Assembly: GCA_038531315.1 (NCBI GenBank)
Contig: JBCBBT010000049.1
Location: forward strand, 1 to 25,414
Direction: 5' to 3'
Length of the DNA: 25,414 bases
Source of the DNA: JAJFFW01 sp038531315
GTDB lineage: Bacteria > Pseudomonadota > Alphaproteobacteria > Caulobacterales > Parvularculaceae
Shown: piece after piece, positions 16,040 through 22,622 of the stretch
Layout: each line of letters begins with the position of its first letter
Position numbering within the stretch: position 1 is the stretch's first letter
Position numbers and translations under genes: made by a program
The notes under the pieces: model-generated
Told to the model about the DNA's origin: nothing
The model's database searches: none
The model's input: only the letters and a program-made list of their open reading frames with translations

Positions 16040-17083
16040 TCAGCTTTGGTTTATGGAAAAAAATCGCCGCGCCGTGTCGCTGTCCTTTGCGATTTGCGCT
16101 TTCAGGGCGTCAATACCGTCAAATTTCATCTCTGGGCGAATGAAATGCGCAAAGGAGACGGTGATCTCCCGCCCGTAAAGATCGCCGCTAAAGTCGAAAA
16201 GATGCGCCTCCAGAAGCGGCGCCGGCGCGCCGACAGTTGGGCGACGGCCAAAATTGGCGACGCCATTATAGCGCCCGTCGGGCGTTTTAACCGTGACGCA
16301 GTAAACGCCGTAGCGCGGCTCGATGAGCGGGCCCAGCGTGATATTGGCGGTCGCAAAGCCGATGGTGCGCCCGAGCTTCTGGCCCTCCTCGACAACGCCC
16401 GACACCGACCAGCGCCGCCCCAGCAAGGCCGCGGCTCTCGCCGCATCGCCGTCGCGCAAGGCGGCCCGGACAAGGCTCGATCCGATTTTTTCATCGCGCG
16501 CCCGCGCCTTTTCGTCGTCAGCGTTGTCGTCGTCAGCGTTGCCGTCGTCGGCGATGTTGTTGTCGGCGATGTTGTTGTCGGCCTTGTTGTCGGCGGCGGC
16601 GGCTTGCGCGCCAATCGACATATCAGTCAGCGTATCAACGACATGAGCTTCAATCCCCGCCGCGGCGCCGGCCTCGCGCAACGTCGCAACATCGCCGGCG
16701 CGCGCCGCGCCAAACCGGAACTCGGGCCCCGTGACAACGCCGGAGACGGCAAATTCGTCGCGCAAAACGGTTTCAACAAAAGCTGTGGGCGACAGCGCCG
16801 ACAACGCCTTGTCGAACTTCAGTGTAAAGATGACCTCAACACCATAATCGCGCAAGAGCCCGTCGCGCGTTTGCGGCGTCGTCAGTAAAAAGGGCGGATC
16901 ATCGGGCCGAAAAAAGCGCCTCGGATGCGGATCAAAAACGATGACCCCGACCGGCGCGCCGGTTTTTGCGGCGACCGCTTTCGTCTTGTCGATCAGCGCC
17001 TGATGGCCGCGATGAACGCCGTCGAAATTGCCGATGGCCGCAACCGCGCCCTTCGGTGCGGCTTTTTGGGTATTCGCACTCAT
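16040..17083 (-). CDS. ribF: Bifunctional riboflavin kinase / FAD synthetase
   Basis: Converts riboflavin to FMN (C-terminal kinase) and FMN to FAD (N-terminal adenylyltransferase). The 347-residue product shows G-N-F-D-G-V-H-R-G-H (18-27), the nucleotidyltransferase motif, and K-I-G-S-S-L-V-R (199-206), corresponding to the I-S-S-T-x-I-R motif. The kinase domain has G-R-T-I-G-F-A-T-A-N-I (238-248), where the usual Pro of G-F-P-T-A-N is Ala, and ends normally. Odd: residues about 157-197 are an Ala/Asp/Asn-rich repeat inserted just before the second nucleotidyltransferase motif, where relatives have a short loop. Lies 34 bases after the HAD gene. Confidence 0.95.
   Translation of the reverse strand: MSANTQKAAPKGAVAAIGNFDGVHRGHQALIDKTKAVAAKTGAPVGVIVFDPHPRRFFRPDDPPFLLTTPQTRDGLLRDYGVEVIFTLKFDKALSALSPTAFVETVLRDEFAVSGVVTGPEFRFGAARAGDVATLREAGAAAGIEAHVVDTLTDMSIGAQAAAADNKADNNIADNNIADDGNADDDNADDEKARARDEKIGSSLVRAALRDGDAARAAALLGRRWSVSGVVEEGQKLGRTIGFATANITLGPLIEPRYGVYCVTVKTPDGRYNGVANFGRRPTVGAPAPLLEAHLFDFSGDLYGREITVSFAHFIRPEMKFDGIDALKAQIAKDSDTARRFFSINQS
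16511..16597 (-). repeat. In-frame Asn/Asp/Ala-coding repeat inside ribF
   Basis: The DNA repeats short GTCGTCAGCGTT- and GTTGTCGGCGAT-like units (plus-strand reading). They encode alternating N-I-A-D-N and N-A-D-D-style peptides at RibF residues 163-191. The unit length is a multiple of three, so copy-number changes would keep the frame. Confidence 0.8.
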
Positions 17084-17117
17084 CGCCCATGCCCCATATG
17101 CAATCGCATCCTCGCCG

Positions 17118-17996
17118 CTACCATATCAGACGCTCCATGACGGCGACGGCGCGCGCATCATGTTCGCCAAGCAGCGCCATGATCTGATCTTCCAGAACAC
17201 GGCGATCATCGACGCCATTGTTGATCTCGTCATTGACGCCGCCGGCGCCGGTGATGAAGACCGCATCGAAACCGTTGGCGTTGGCGCCCGCAATATCGGT
17301 CGCGACACTGTCGCCGACCGCGAGGACACGGCGGCGCTCAACGGCGTCGCCTAAAAGCGCGCTGACCCGGTCCATCGCACTTGCGTAAATGCGCGCATGC
17401 GGCTTGCCGCCATAGGTCACGGCGCCGCCAAGCGATTGGTAAATCTCCGCCAGCGCGCCCGCGCAGATCAGAATGCGCCCCCCGTAATTCACCACCGTGT
17501 CGGGATTGGCGCATATCATGGGCAGGCCGCGCGCCGCGCCCGCCTCAAGCAGCGGGCGATGGGCCTCGGGGTCGTTCGGGTGCGCTTCGAGGAGCCCGGT
17601 GCAGACGATAAACGACGCCTCATCAAGGGGCGCCCAGTTGATATCAAGCCCCTGATAGAGGACATCGTCATAGTCAGGACCCAGACGATAAGCGGGCTTG
17701 GGAAGGAATTCGCCAATCGCATCGCGCGTTGCGTCGCCGGAGGTGACGATGGCGTCATAGGCCCCGCGCGCAAGACCGAGCCGGTCAAGCTGAGGGGGGA
17801 TCGTGTCCGACGGCTTCGGCGCGTTCGTCAAAATGACAACCGGCCCGCGCCGGTCGCGAAATTGGGTCAGGGCTTGCGCAATACCGGGCGTCAGCTGAAC
17901 TCCGTTGTGAATGACCCCCCACGCGTCGCACAGGAGCGCATCATAGTCGCCGGCAAGATCGGCGAGAGAAGAGATAAATCGGGGCCGCATCGCCAT
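17118..17996 (-). CDS. TIGR01459-family HAD-IIA phosphatase
   Basis: A 292-residue HAD-superfamily class IIA hydrolase. Motif I reads L-L-C-D-A-W-G-V-I-H-N-G, with nucleophile Asp24 but Trp26 where most HAD phosphatases have the second Asp; from memory, this D-x-W-G-V form is typical of TIGR01459 proteins. Motif II is I-L-T-N-A-P, motif III is the Lys in Y-G-G-K-P-H, and motif IV is V-G-D-S-V-A-T-D-I. The cap-domain substrate is unknown. Position directly before ribF is common in alphaproteobacteria and suggests a role near flavin phosphate metabolism, but this is unproven. Two nearby ATGs (17996 and 17990) are possible starts; neither has a clear ribosome site. Confidence 0.9.
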   Translation of the reverse strand: MAMRPRFISSLADLAGDYDALLCDAWGVIHNGVQLTPGIAQALTQFRDRRGPVVILTNAPKPSDTIPPQLDRLGLARGAYDAIVTSGDATRDAIGEFLPKPAYRLGPDYDDVLYQGLDINWAPLDEASFIVCTGLLEAHPNDPEAHRPLLEAGAARGLPMICANPDTVVNYGGRILICAGALAEIYQSLGGAVTYGGKPHARIYASAMDRVSALLGDAVERRRVLAVGDSVATDIAGANANGFDAVFITGAGGVNDEINNGVDDRRVLEDQIMALLGEHDARAVAVMERLIW

Positions 17997-18087
17997 CCGG
18001 CGTTAAGGCGCGCTTGATCTGTGGTCAAGCGTCCTTGGCCGCAACGGCCGCGCGGCTTTGGAAGCGGTGAAGAGATGGCGACTGCGG

Positions 18088-19239
18088 CTAGGAGGCGCCG
18101 GCGAGCGCAGCACTTTGCGGCGCCGCTGCTGGCGGCGTCGCGCCGGCGTCCGCCGCCTCGCCATGGCCGGCCAGATAAAACCGCGCCGGGCGCGGCGCGC
18201 CGAAAAGGTTGCCCTGACCGAAATCGAGGCCGAGCCTGACGATCTCCGGCAGGTCGTCTTCGTTTTCGATTTTCTCTGCGATGAGATCGACGCCCGCGTC
18301 GGCGAGCTTGCGGCGGAAGTCTTCAAGACGGCGACACGCTTGCGCGTCGCCGGCGCAGGCTTTGACCAACAGCGCGCTCGGCGCTTTGACATAGCGGAAA
18401 TTACGAGCCCGCAGCGCCGTCCAGTCCTGATCAAGCGATGCGACATGGTCGATGGAAAACGCAAAGCCCTTCTCGGCGAGCGCGGCCAGACGCTTTTCGA
18501 CCATCGGGTGCATGATCTGCACAGCCGGGCTTGTCAGCTCGAAAATCAAACGCGCCGAAAAATCTGCGTTCTCGGAAAGATAGCGATCAAAATAGGAGAA
18601 GAATTCGCCGTCAAACAGCGTCGCCGGCGAGACATTGCAGAACACCGAAAACGGCCCGCCGCCTTCGCTCAGGGATTTCAGCGCCTGCACGCATTTTAAA
18701 AGGATCAGACTGTCGACGACGCCGATCTGGTTGGCGCGCTCTGCCGCATGCAGATAATCCGACGGCTTCAGAACGCCGCCCTGAAGATCGCGCAGCCGCG
18801 AGAACGCTTCGTAATGTCTGATCTTGCGTTGCGGCAGGCTGACAATCGGCTGCAGGTAAAGTTCAAGCCGGTCGCTTTCGATCGCGCTGCGCACCCGTTC
18901 GAGGGTTGCGATATCCTTAGCGGGCAAATCATAATCCGCGTCGAGCTTCAGCGCCGGGGCGGCCTGTTTGACGCCCTCTCCCGGATCTTCCTGAACGCGC
19001 TCCACAACGCCTTTGACGATGGTTTTTTCAAGCGGCGTGGCGCCGCCGATTTTATGCGTATGCGCATAAATCAGAAAGATCGCGATATAAGCCGCCGCGC
19101 CCCAGATTTCGGGCCGCCCTGACCAGTCAAAAAGGATCGAGCCGCCGATCAGGAAGGCGCCGGCGAGGCCCGCGACAAACATCACGGCCGGTCCATAGCG
19201 CAGATTTCCGCTTTCGATTTTCAAGTCCTTGACCCTCAA
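18088..19239 (-). CDS. Inner-membrane degenerate EAL-domain protein, TipF-like
   Basis: A 383-residue protein with two N-terminal membrane segments (about 14-38 and 46-62), a linker and an EAL domain (about 110-365). The wording L-Q-P-I-V-S-L-P-Q-R-K-I-R-H-Y-E, F-C-N-V-S, A-E-K-I-E and F-G-Q-G-N-L-F-G-A-P-R-P resembles the alphaproteobacterial TipF group, which in Caulobacter binds c-di-GMP and directs flagellum assembly at the pole. Expected catalytic positions are changed: the E-x-T-E motif is E-L-T-S, and the D-D-F-G loop is D-H-V-A. Phosphodiesterase activity is therefore unlikely. No in-frame ATG precedes the first membrane segment; TTG 19239, with AGGG upstream, is the best start. Confidence 0.8.
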   Translation of the reverse strand: MRVKDLKIESGNLRYGPAVMFVAGLAGAFLIGGSILFDWSGRPEIWGAAAYIAIFLIYAHTHKIGGATPLEKTIVKGVVERVQEDPGEGVKQAAPALKLDADYDLPAKDIATLERVRSAIESDRLELYLQPIVSLPQRKIRHYEAFSRLRDLQGGVLKPSDYLHAAERANQIGVVDSLILLKCVQALKSLSEGGGPFSVFCNVSPATLFDGEFFSYFDRYLSENADFSARLIFELTSPAVQIMHPMVEKRLAALAEKGFAFSIDHVASLDQDWTALRARNFRYVKAPSALLVKACAGDAQACRRLEDFRRKLADAGVDLIAEKIENEDDLPEIVRLGLDFGQGNLFGAPRPARFYLAGHGEAADAGATPPAAAPQSAALAGAS

Positions 19240-19371
19240 AGAGACCCTGTCTCTCCCTCCACAGTCCGTCGAGATCAGTGAATCGGTAATCGATTAAATC
19301 GCGCTTACATTTACCCTGACAAAGTTGAAAAACATTTACGAAGACTTTTAACCACGCATGCGCCGGCGCAT

Positions 19372-19402
19372 AAAAAAACCGCCCGGTCGCAAAACCGGGC
19401 GG
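19372..19402 (-). terminator. Rho-independent terminator of the OmpA-family lipoprotein gene
   Basis: On the minus strand, CCGCCCGG pairs perfectly with CCGGGCGG around an 8-base loop (TTTTGCGA), followed by a run of seven T (19378-19372). It begins about 25 bases after the stop codon. Strong and compact. Confidence 0.95.
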
Positions 19403-19427
19403 CGCTCGATTTAACAGACGGTAAACG

Positions 19428-20096
19428 TCAGCTGCCGAACTGGCTCTCAATTGGATCGATGATGATCTCCACGCGGCGGTTCGCCGCTTGTCCGGCCGAC
19501 GTATTATTGTCCGCGACGGGGCGCGTTTCGCCGAAGCCGACGGCTTGCAGACGACCGGGCGTCACGCCCTGGCTCGCCAGATAGTTCGACACGCTGAGGG
19601 CGCGCCGTTGGGAAAGCTGCTGGTTATAGTCAGCCGCGCCGCGCGCATCGGCGTGACCGTAAACGCTGACGCTCGTCTTGTTGAATTCCGACAAAACGAT
19701 CGCCACCGAATTCAGCGTGTCGTAAAACGCCGGCGAGATGTCCGAGGACGCCGTCGCAAAAGTCACGTCGGACGGCATGTTCAAATAGATATTGTCGCCA
19801 TCGCGCGTCACCGAAACGCCGGTCGAGGCGAGACGCTCGCGCAGTTTCGCCTGCTGGCGGTCCTGATAAACGCCGATGCCGACGCCGGTCGCGCCGCCGA
19901 CAGCCGCGCCAATCGCCGCGCCTTTGCCGGCGTCGCCGGCGATCGCGCCGATGATGGCGCCCGCCGCCGCGCCCGCGCCGGCGCCCGCAGCGCCTGAGGT
20001 CACGGTCCGGCTCGCCCGGCGCTCGCCGGTATAGGGATTGGTCGTGCAGCCGACGGCAAAGATCGCGACGGCCCCCGCAAGAATAAGTTTACGCAT
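19428..20096 (-). CDS. OmpA-family lipoprotein with glycine zipper (YiaD-like)
   Basis: A 222-residue outer-membrane lipoprotein. The ATG at 20096 follows AAAGGA at seven bases; the frame stays open to 20375 but that part looks non-coding. The signal peptide ends with lipobox-like F-A-V-G-C (Cys17). A Gly/Ala-rich glycine-zipper segment spans about 37-80. The C-terminal OmpA peptidoglycan-binding domain contains Y-G-H-A-D-A-R-G-A-A-D-Y-N-Q-Q-L-S-Q-R-R-A, V-G-F-G-E-T-R-P and N-R-R-V-E-I, including the Asp and Arg that bind diaminopimelate. In the usual G-H-T-D the Thr is Ala. Expected role: anchoring the outer membrane to peptidoglycan. A strong terminator follows. Confidence 0.95.
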   Translation of the reverse strand: MRKLILAGAVAIFAVGCTTNPYTGERRASRTVTSGAAGAGAGAAAGAIIGAIAGDAGKGAAIGAAVGGATGVGIGVYQDRQQAKLRERLASTGVSVTRDGDNIYLNMPSDVTFATASSDISPAFYDTLNSVAIVLSEFNKTSVSVYGHADARGAADYNQQLSQRRALSVSNYLASQGVTPGRLQAVGFGETRPVADNNTSAGQAANRRVEIIIDPIESQFGS

Positions 20097-20371
20097 GTTT
20101 TTTCCTTTCGCGTGCGTTGCATCCGGCGCGTTGTCGACGTCGCCGGCGGGCTCACGAACGCCGCTGTCCGAAGATGATTGCGCCCCCGGTATGGCGGTGT
20201 TGCGTGAACGCCTTGTGAATACGTCCTGACAATATGGCCTTATTGCGCTTGGCGACGGATTAAAATGAGGTAACGCAATAATTTGCCGTCGGACGCGCGC
20301 ATCGCCAATCCCGTTTTCGACCCGCCTAAAGCGGGAATCAATGGCTCCGGCGCCCGCCAGACGGGCGGCGA

Positions 20372-20385
20372 TCAAAATATTTTGA
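20372..20385. promoter_or_regulatory. Perfect 14-bp AT-rich palindrome upstream of the groES promoter
   Basis: TCAAAATATTTTGA is a perfect inverted repeat centred about 30 bases upstream of the putative -35 box. It stands out against the GC-rich flanks. It could be a regulator site or an UP-like element; neither is proven. Confidence 0.4.
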
Positions 20386-20405
20386 CAATTGGCCCGCCCG
20401 ATCGG

Positions 20406-20434
20406 TTGACGCCGGCGGGGCCGGGGCCTATCTG
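20406..20434 (+). promoter_or_regulatory. groESL promoter
   Basis: TTGACG (20406-20411) and TATCTG (20429-20434) are separated by 17 bases, a good -35/-10 arrangement. The predicted start of transcription, near 20441, falls inside the CIRCE element, so HrcA bound there would block initiation. The CTATCT context also resembles alphaproteobacterial heat-shock sigma-factor -10 elements, so dual use is possible. Confidence 0.75.
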
Positions 20435-20438
20435 ACCG

Positions 20439-20465
20439 CTAGCACTCAGAAAGCTTGAGTGCCAG
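20439..20465 (+). promoter_or_regulatory. CIRCE element (HrcA operator)
   Basis: CTAGCACTC, nine bases, then GAGTGCCAG. The consensus is TTAGCACTC-N9-GAGTGCTAA: the left arm matches 8 of 9 positions and the right arm 7 of 9, with the exact 9-base spacer. It lies directly after the -10 box. Known: the repressor HrcA binds CIRCE and releases it when GroEL is occupied by unfolded protein. Confidence 0.95.
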
Positions 20466-20549
20466 CGGCGGGTTTCAGCCCTGAAGACGCCGCTAACCCT
20501 CTGTTTCTAAATCGTGATTTCACATTGAGATCAATAAGGGAGACCACCC

Positions 20550-20834
20550 ATGGCGTTTCGCCCCCTTCATGACCGCGTTCTCGTCCGTCGCCTCGACGAA
20601 GATGAGAAAGTCGGCTCTATCATCATTCCGGATTCCGCCAAAGAAAAGCCGAGCCAGGGCGAAGTCGTGGCCGTCGGCAGCGGCGCGCGCGGCGACGACA
20701 ACGAAATCGTCCCGATGGACGTGAAAGCCGGCGACAAAATCCTGTTCGGCAAATGGTCAGGCACGGAAGTCAAGATCGACGGCGAAGACCTGTTGATCAT
20801 GAAAGAATCCGACGTCCTCGGCATCGTCGACTAA
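20550..20834 (+). CDS. groES: Co-chaperonin GroES
   Basis: A 94-residue protein that forms the heptameric lid of the GroEL chamber. Family pattern: F-R-P-L-H-D-R-V-L-V-R-R, the mobile loop E-K-V-G-S-I-I-I-P-D-S-A-K-E-K-P (21-36), then Q-G-E-V-V-A-V-G-S-G, and L-F-G-K-W-S-G-T-E-V-K-I-D-G-E-D-L-L. A strong AGGGAG site precedes the ATG. First gene of groESL, under CIRCE control. Confidence 0.98.
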   Translation: MAFRPLHDRVLVRRLDEDEKVGSIIIPDSAKEKPSQGEVVAVGSGARGDDNEIVPMDVKAGDKILFGKWSGTEVKIDGEDLLIMKESDVLGIVD

Positions 20835-20865
20835 CCCAACCCTCAAGAATTAGGAGTACGCAACA

Positions 20866-22512
20866 ATGGCTGCGAAAGAAGTCAAATTTGAAGCCGAAGC
20901 GCGCGAGAAAATGCTGCGCGGCGTCGACATCCTCGCCAATGCGGTGAAAGTCACGCTCGGCCCGAAAGGCCGCAACGTCGTTATCGACAAATCGTTCGGC
21001 GCACCGCGCACGACGAAAGACGGCGTCACCGTCGCCAAGGAAATCGAGCTTGAAGACAAGTTCGAAAACATGGGCGCACAGATGGTTCGCGAAGTCGCGT
21101 CCAAAACCAACGACGAAGCGGGCGACGGCACCACGACGGCGACCGTTCTCGCACAGGCGATTGTCCGTGAAGGCGCCAAATCCGTCGCCGCCGGCATGAA
21201 CCCGATGGATCTGAAACGCGGCGTTGAACTTGCGGTCGGCAAAGTCGTCGAGGACATCAAAGCGCGCGCGACGAAAATCGCATCCTCTGACGAAATCGCC
21301 CAGGTCGGCACGATTTCGTCAAACGGCGAAAAAGAAATTGGCGACATGATCGCTCAGGCGATGGACAAAGTCGGCAATGAAGGCGTCATCACGGTTGAAG
21401 AAGCCAAGTCGCTTGAAACCGAACTCGACGTCGTTGAAGGCATGCAGTTCGACCGCGGCTATCTGAGCCCGTACTTCATTACGAATGCGGACAAAATGAT
21501 CGCTGAGCTGGAAGACCCGTACATCCTGTTGCACGAGAAAAAACTCTCCAACCTGCAGTCGATGCTGCCGCTGCTTGAGTCTGTCGTGCAGTCCGGCAAG
21601 CCGCTCCTGATCATCGCCGAAGACGTCGAAGGCGAAGCGCTCGCAACGCTCGTCGTCAACAAGCTGCGCGGCGGTCTGAAAATCGCTGCTGTCAAAGCGC
21701 CGGGCTTCGGCGATCGCCGCAAAGCGATGCTTGAAGACATCGCCGTTCTGACCGGCGGTCAGGTGATTTCCGAAGACCTCGGCATCAAGCTTGAAAACGT
21801 CACGCTCGACATGCTCGGCTCGGCCAAGAAAGTCGTCATCAACAAAGACGACACGACGATCGTCGACGGCATCGGTTCGAAAGACGACATCGAAGCGCGC
21901 ACTTCGCAAATCCGCCGTCAGATCGAAGAAACCTCGTCTGACTATGACCGCGAAAAACTGCAAGAGCGTCTGGCGAAACTCGCCGGCGGCGTTGCAGTGA
22001 TTAAAGTCGGCGGCGCGACGGAAATCGAAGTGAAAGAACGCAAGGACCGCGTCGATGACGCCCTCAACGCCACGCGCGCAGCCGTGGAAGAAGGCATCGT
22101 CCCCGGCGGCGGCACCGCGCTTCTTTATGCGTCGAAAGTGCTCGAAGGCCTGGAAGGCGCTAACGCCGACCAGAACGCCGGCGTTCAGATTGTCCGCCGT
22201 GCGCTGCAGGCGCCGATCCGTCAAATCGTCGCTAATGCAGGCGGCGAAGGCTCGATCGTTGTCGGCAAATTGCTTGAGCAGGACAACTTCAAGTTCGGCT
22301 TTAATGCGCAGACGGAAGAATATGGCGACCTGATCGCAACCGGCATCGTCGATCCGGCGAAAGTCGTGCGCACGGCGTTGCAGGATGCGGCTTCTGTGGC
22401 CGGCCTTCTGATCACGACCGAAGCCATGGTCGCTGATGCGCCGAAGAAAGACGCGCCGGCCCCGGCAATGCCTGACATGGGCGGCATGGGCGGTATGGGC
22501 GGCATGATGTAA
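20866..22512 (+). CDS. groEL: Chaperonin GroEL
   Basis: A 548-residue ATP-driven folding chaperone that forms double heptameric rings. Visible: V-T-L-G-P-K-G-R-N-V-V (about 29-39), the nucleotide-site D-G-T-T-T (about 87-91), the apical-domain segment K-A-P-G-F-G-D-R-R-K-A-M-L, V-P-G-G-G-T-A-L near the end of the intermediate domain, and the Gly-Gly-Met C-terminal tail. Starts 31 bases after groES with AGGAG upstream. Full length, no anomalies. Terminated by the hairpin at 22557-22589. Confidence 0.99.
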   Translation: MAAKEVKFEAEAREKMLRGVDILANAVKVTLGPKGRNVVIDKSFGAPRTTKDGVTVAKEIELEDKFENMGAQMVREVASKTNDEAGDGTTTATVLAQAIVREGAKSVAAGMNPMDLKRGVELAVGKVVEDIKARATKIASSDEIAQVGTISSNGEKEIGDMIAQAMDKVGNEGVITVEEAKSLETELDVVEGMQFDRGYLSPYFITNADKMIAELEDPYILLHEKKLSNLQSMLPLLESVVQSGKPLLIIAEDVEGEALATLVVNKLRGGLKIAAVKAPGFGDRRKAMLEDIAVLTGGQVISEDLGIKLENVTLDMLGSAKKVVINKDDTTIVDGIGSKDDIEARTSQIRRQIEETSSDYDREKLQERLAKLAGGVAVIKVGGATEIEVKERKDRVDDALNATRAAVEEGIVPGGGTALLYASKVLEGLEGANADQNAGVQIVRRALQAPIRQIVANAGGEGSIVVGKLLEQDNFKFGFNAQTEEYGDLIATGIVDPAKVVRTALQDAASVAGLLITTEAMVADAPKKDAPAPAMPDMGGMGGMGGMM

Positions 22513-22520
22513 GTCGCTCA

Positions 22521-22556
22521 GCGTCAGCTGAAGAAAAAGCGTCAGCTGAAGAAAAC
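22521..22556 (+). repeat. Two-copy 18-bp tandem repeat in the groEL 3' region
   Basis: GCGTCAGCTGAAGAAAA occurs at 22521-22537 and again at 22539-22555, giving an 18-bp period with one mismatch at the last base of the unit. It sits between the groEL stop and its terminator, so it is transcribed but not translated. Confidence 0.85.
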
Positions 22557-22589
22557 AAGGGCGGCCCTGTTCAAGGGGCCGCCCTTTTT
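22557..22589 (+). terminator. Rho-independent terminator of groESL
   Basis: AAGGGCGGCCC (22557-22567) pairs perfectly with GGGCCGCCCTT (22576-22586) around an 8-base loop and runs into TTTTT (22585-22589). The minus-strand reading has a weaker T-rich tail (TTGTTTT), so it may also serve the convergent DUF5060 gene. Confidence 0.93.
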
Positions 22590-22622
22590 CATTGTGGCGT
22601 TAAAGCCGTGCGGCGTGCGCCG

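Larger units (their letters stand above)
20097..20549. other. Divergent intergenic region between the OmpA-family gene and groES
   Basis: About 450 bases with no gene I can support. The groES half holds a sigma-70-like promoter (20406-20434), the CIRCE operator (20439-20465) and a 14-bp palindrome (20372-20385). Two small GC-rich inverted repeats (CCCGC/GCGGG near 20330 and CGCCCG/CGGGCG near 20355) lack T-runs and are not terminators. The OmpA-family promoter probably lies in the AT-richer part around 20220-20290, but no clear pair is visible. Confidence 0.6.

Noticed and set aside
15779..16888. 369-codon plus-strand frame opposite ribF and DUF1244
   Set aside because: Long only because the GC-rich antisense frame lacks stops; ribF and DUF1244 on the minus strand have clear family motifs.
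20325..20365. Two small GC-rich inverted repeats upstream of groES as terminators
   Set aside because: Stems of only 5-6 bp and no following T-run on either strand.
21319..22224. 301-codon minus-strand frame opposite groEL
   Set aside because: Classic antisense shadow of groEL, Phe/Arg/Asp-rich, with no ribosome site or family match.
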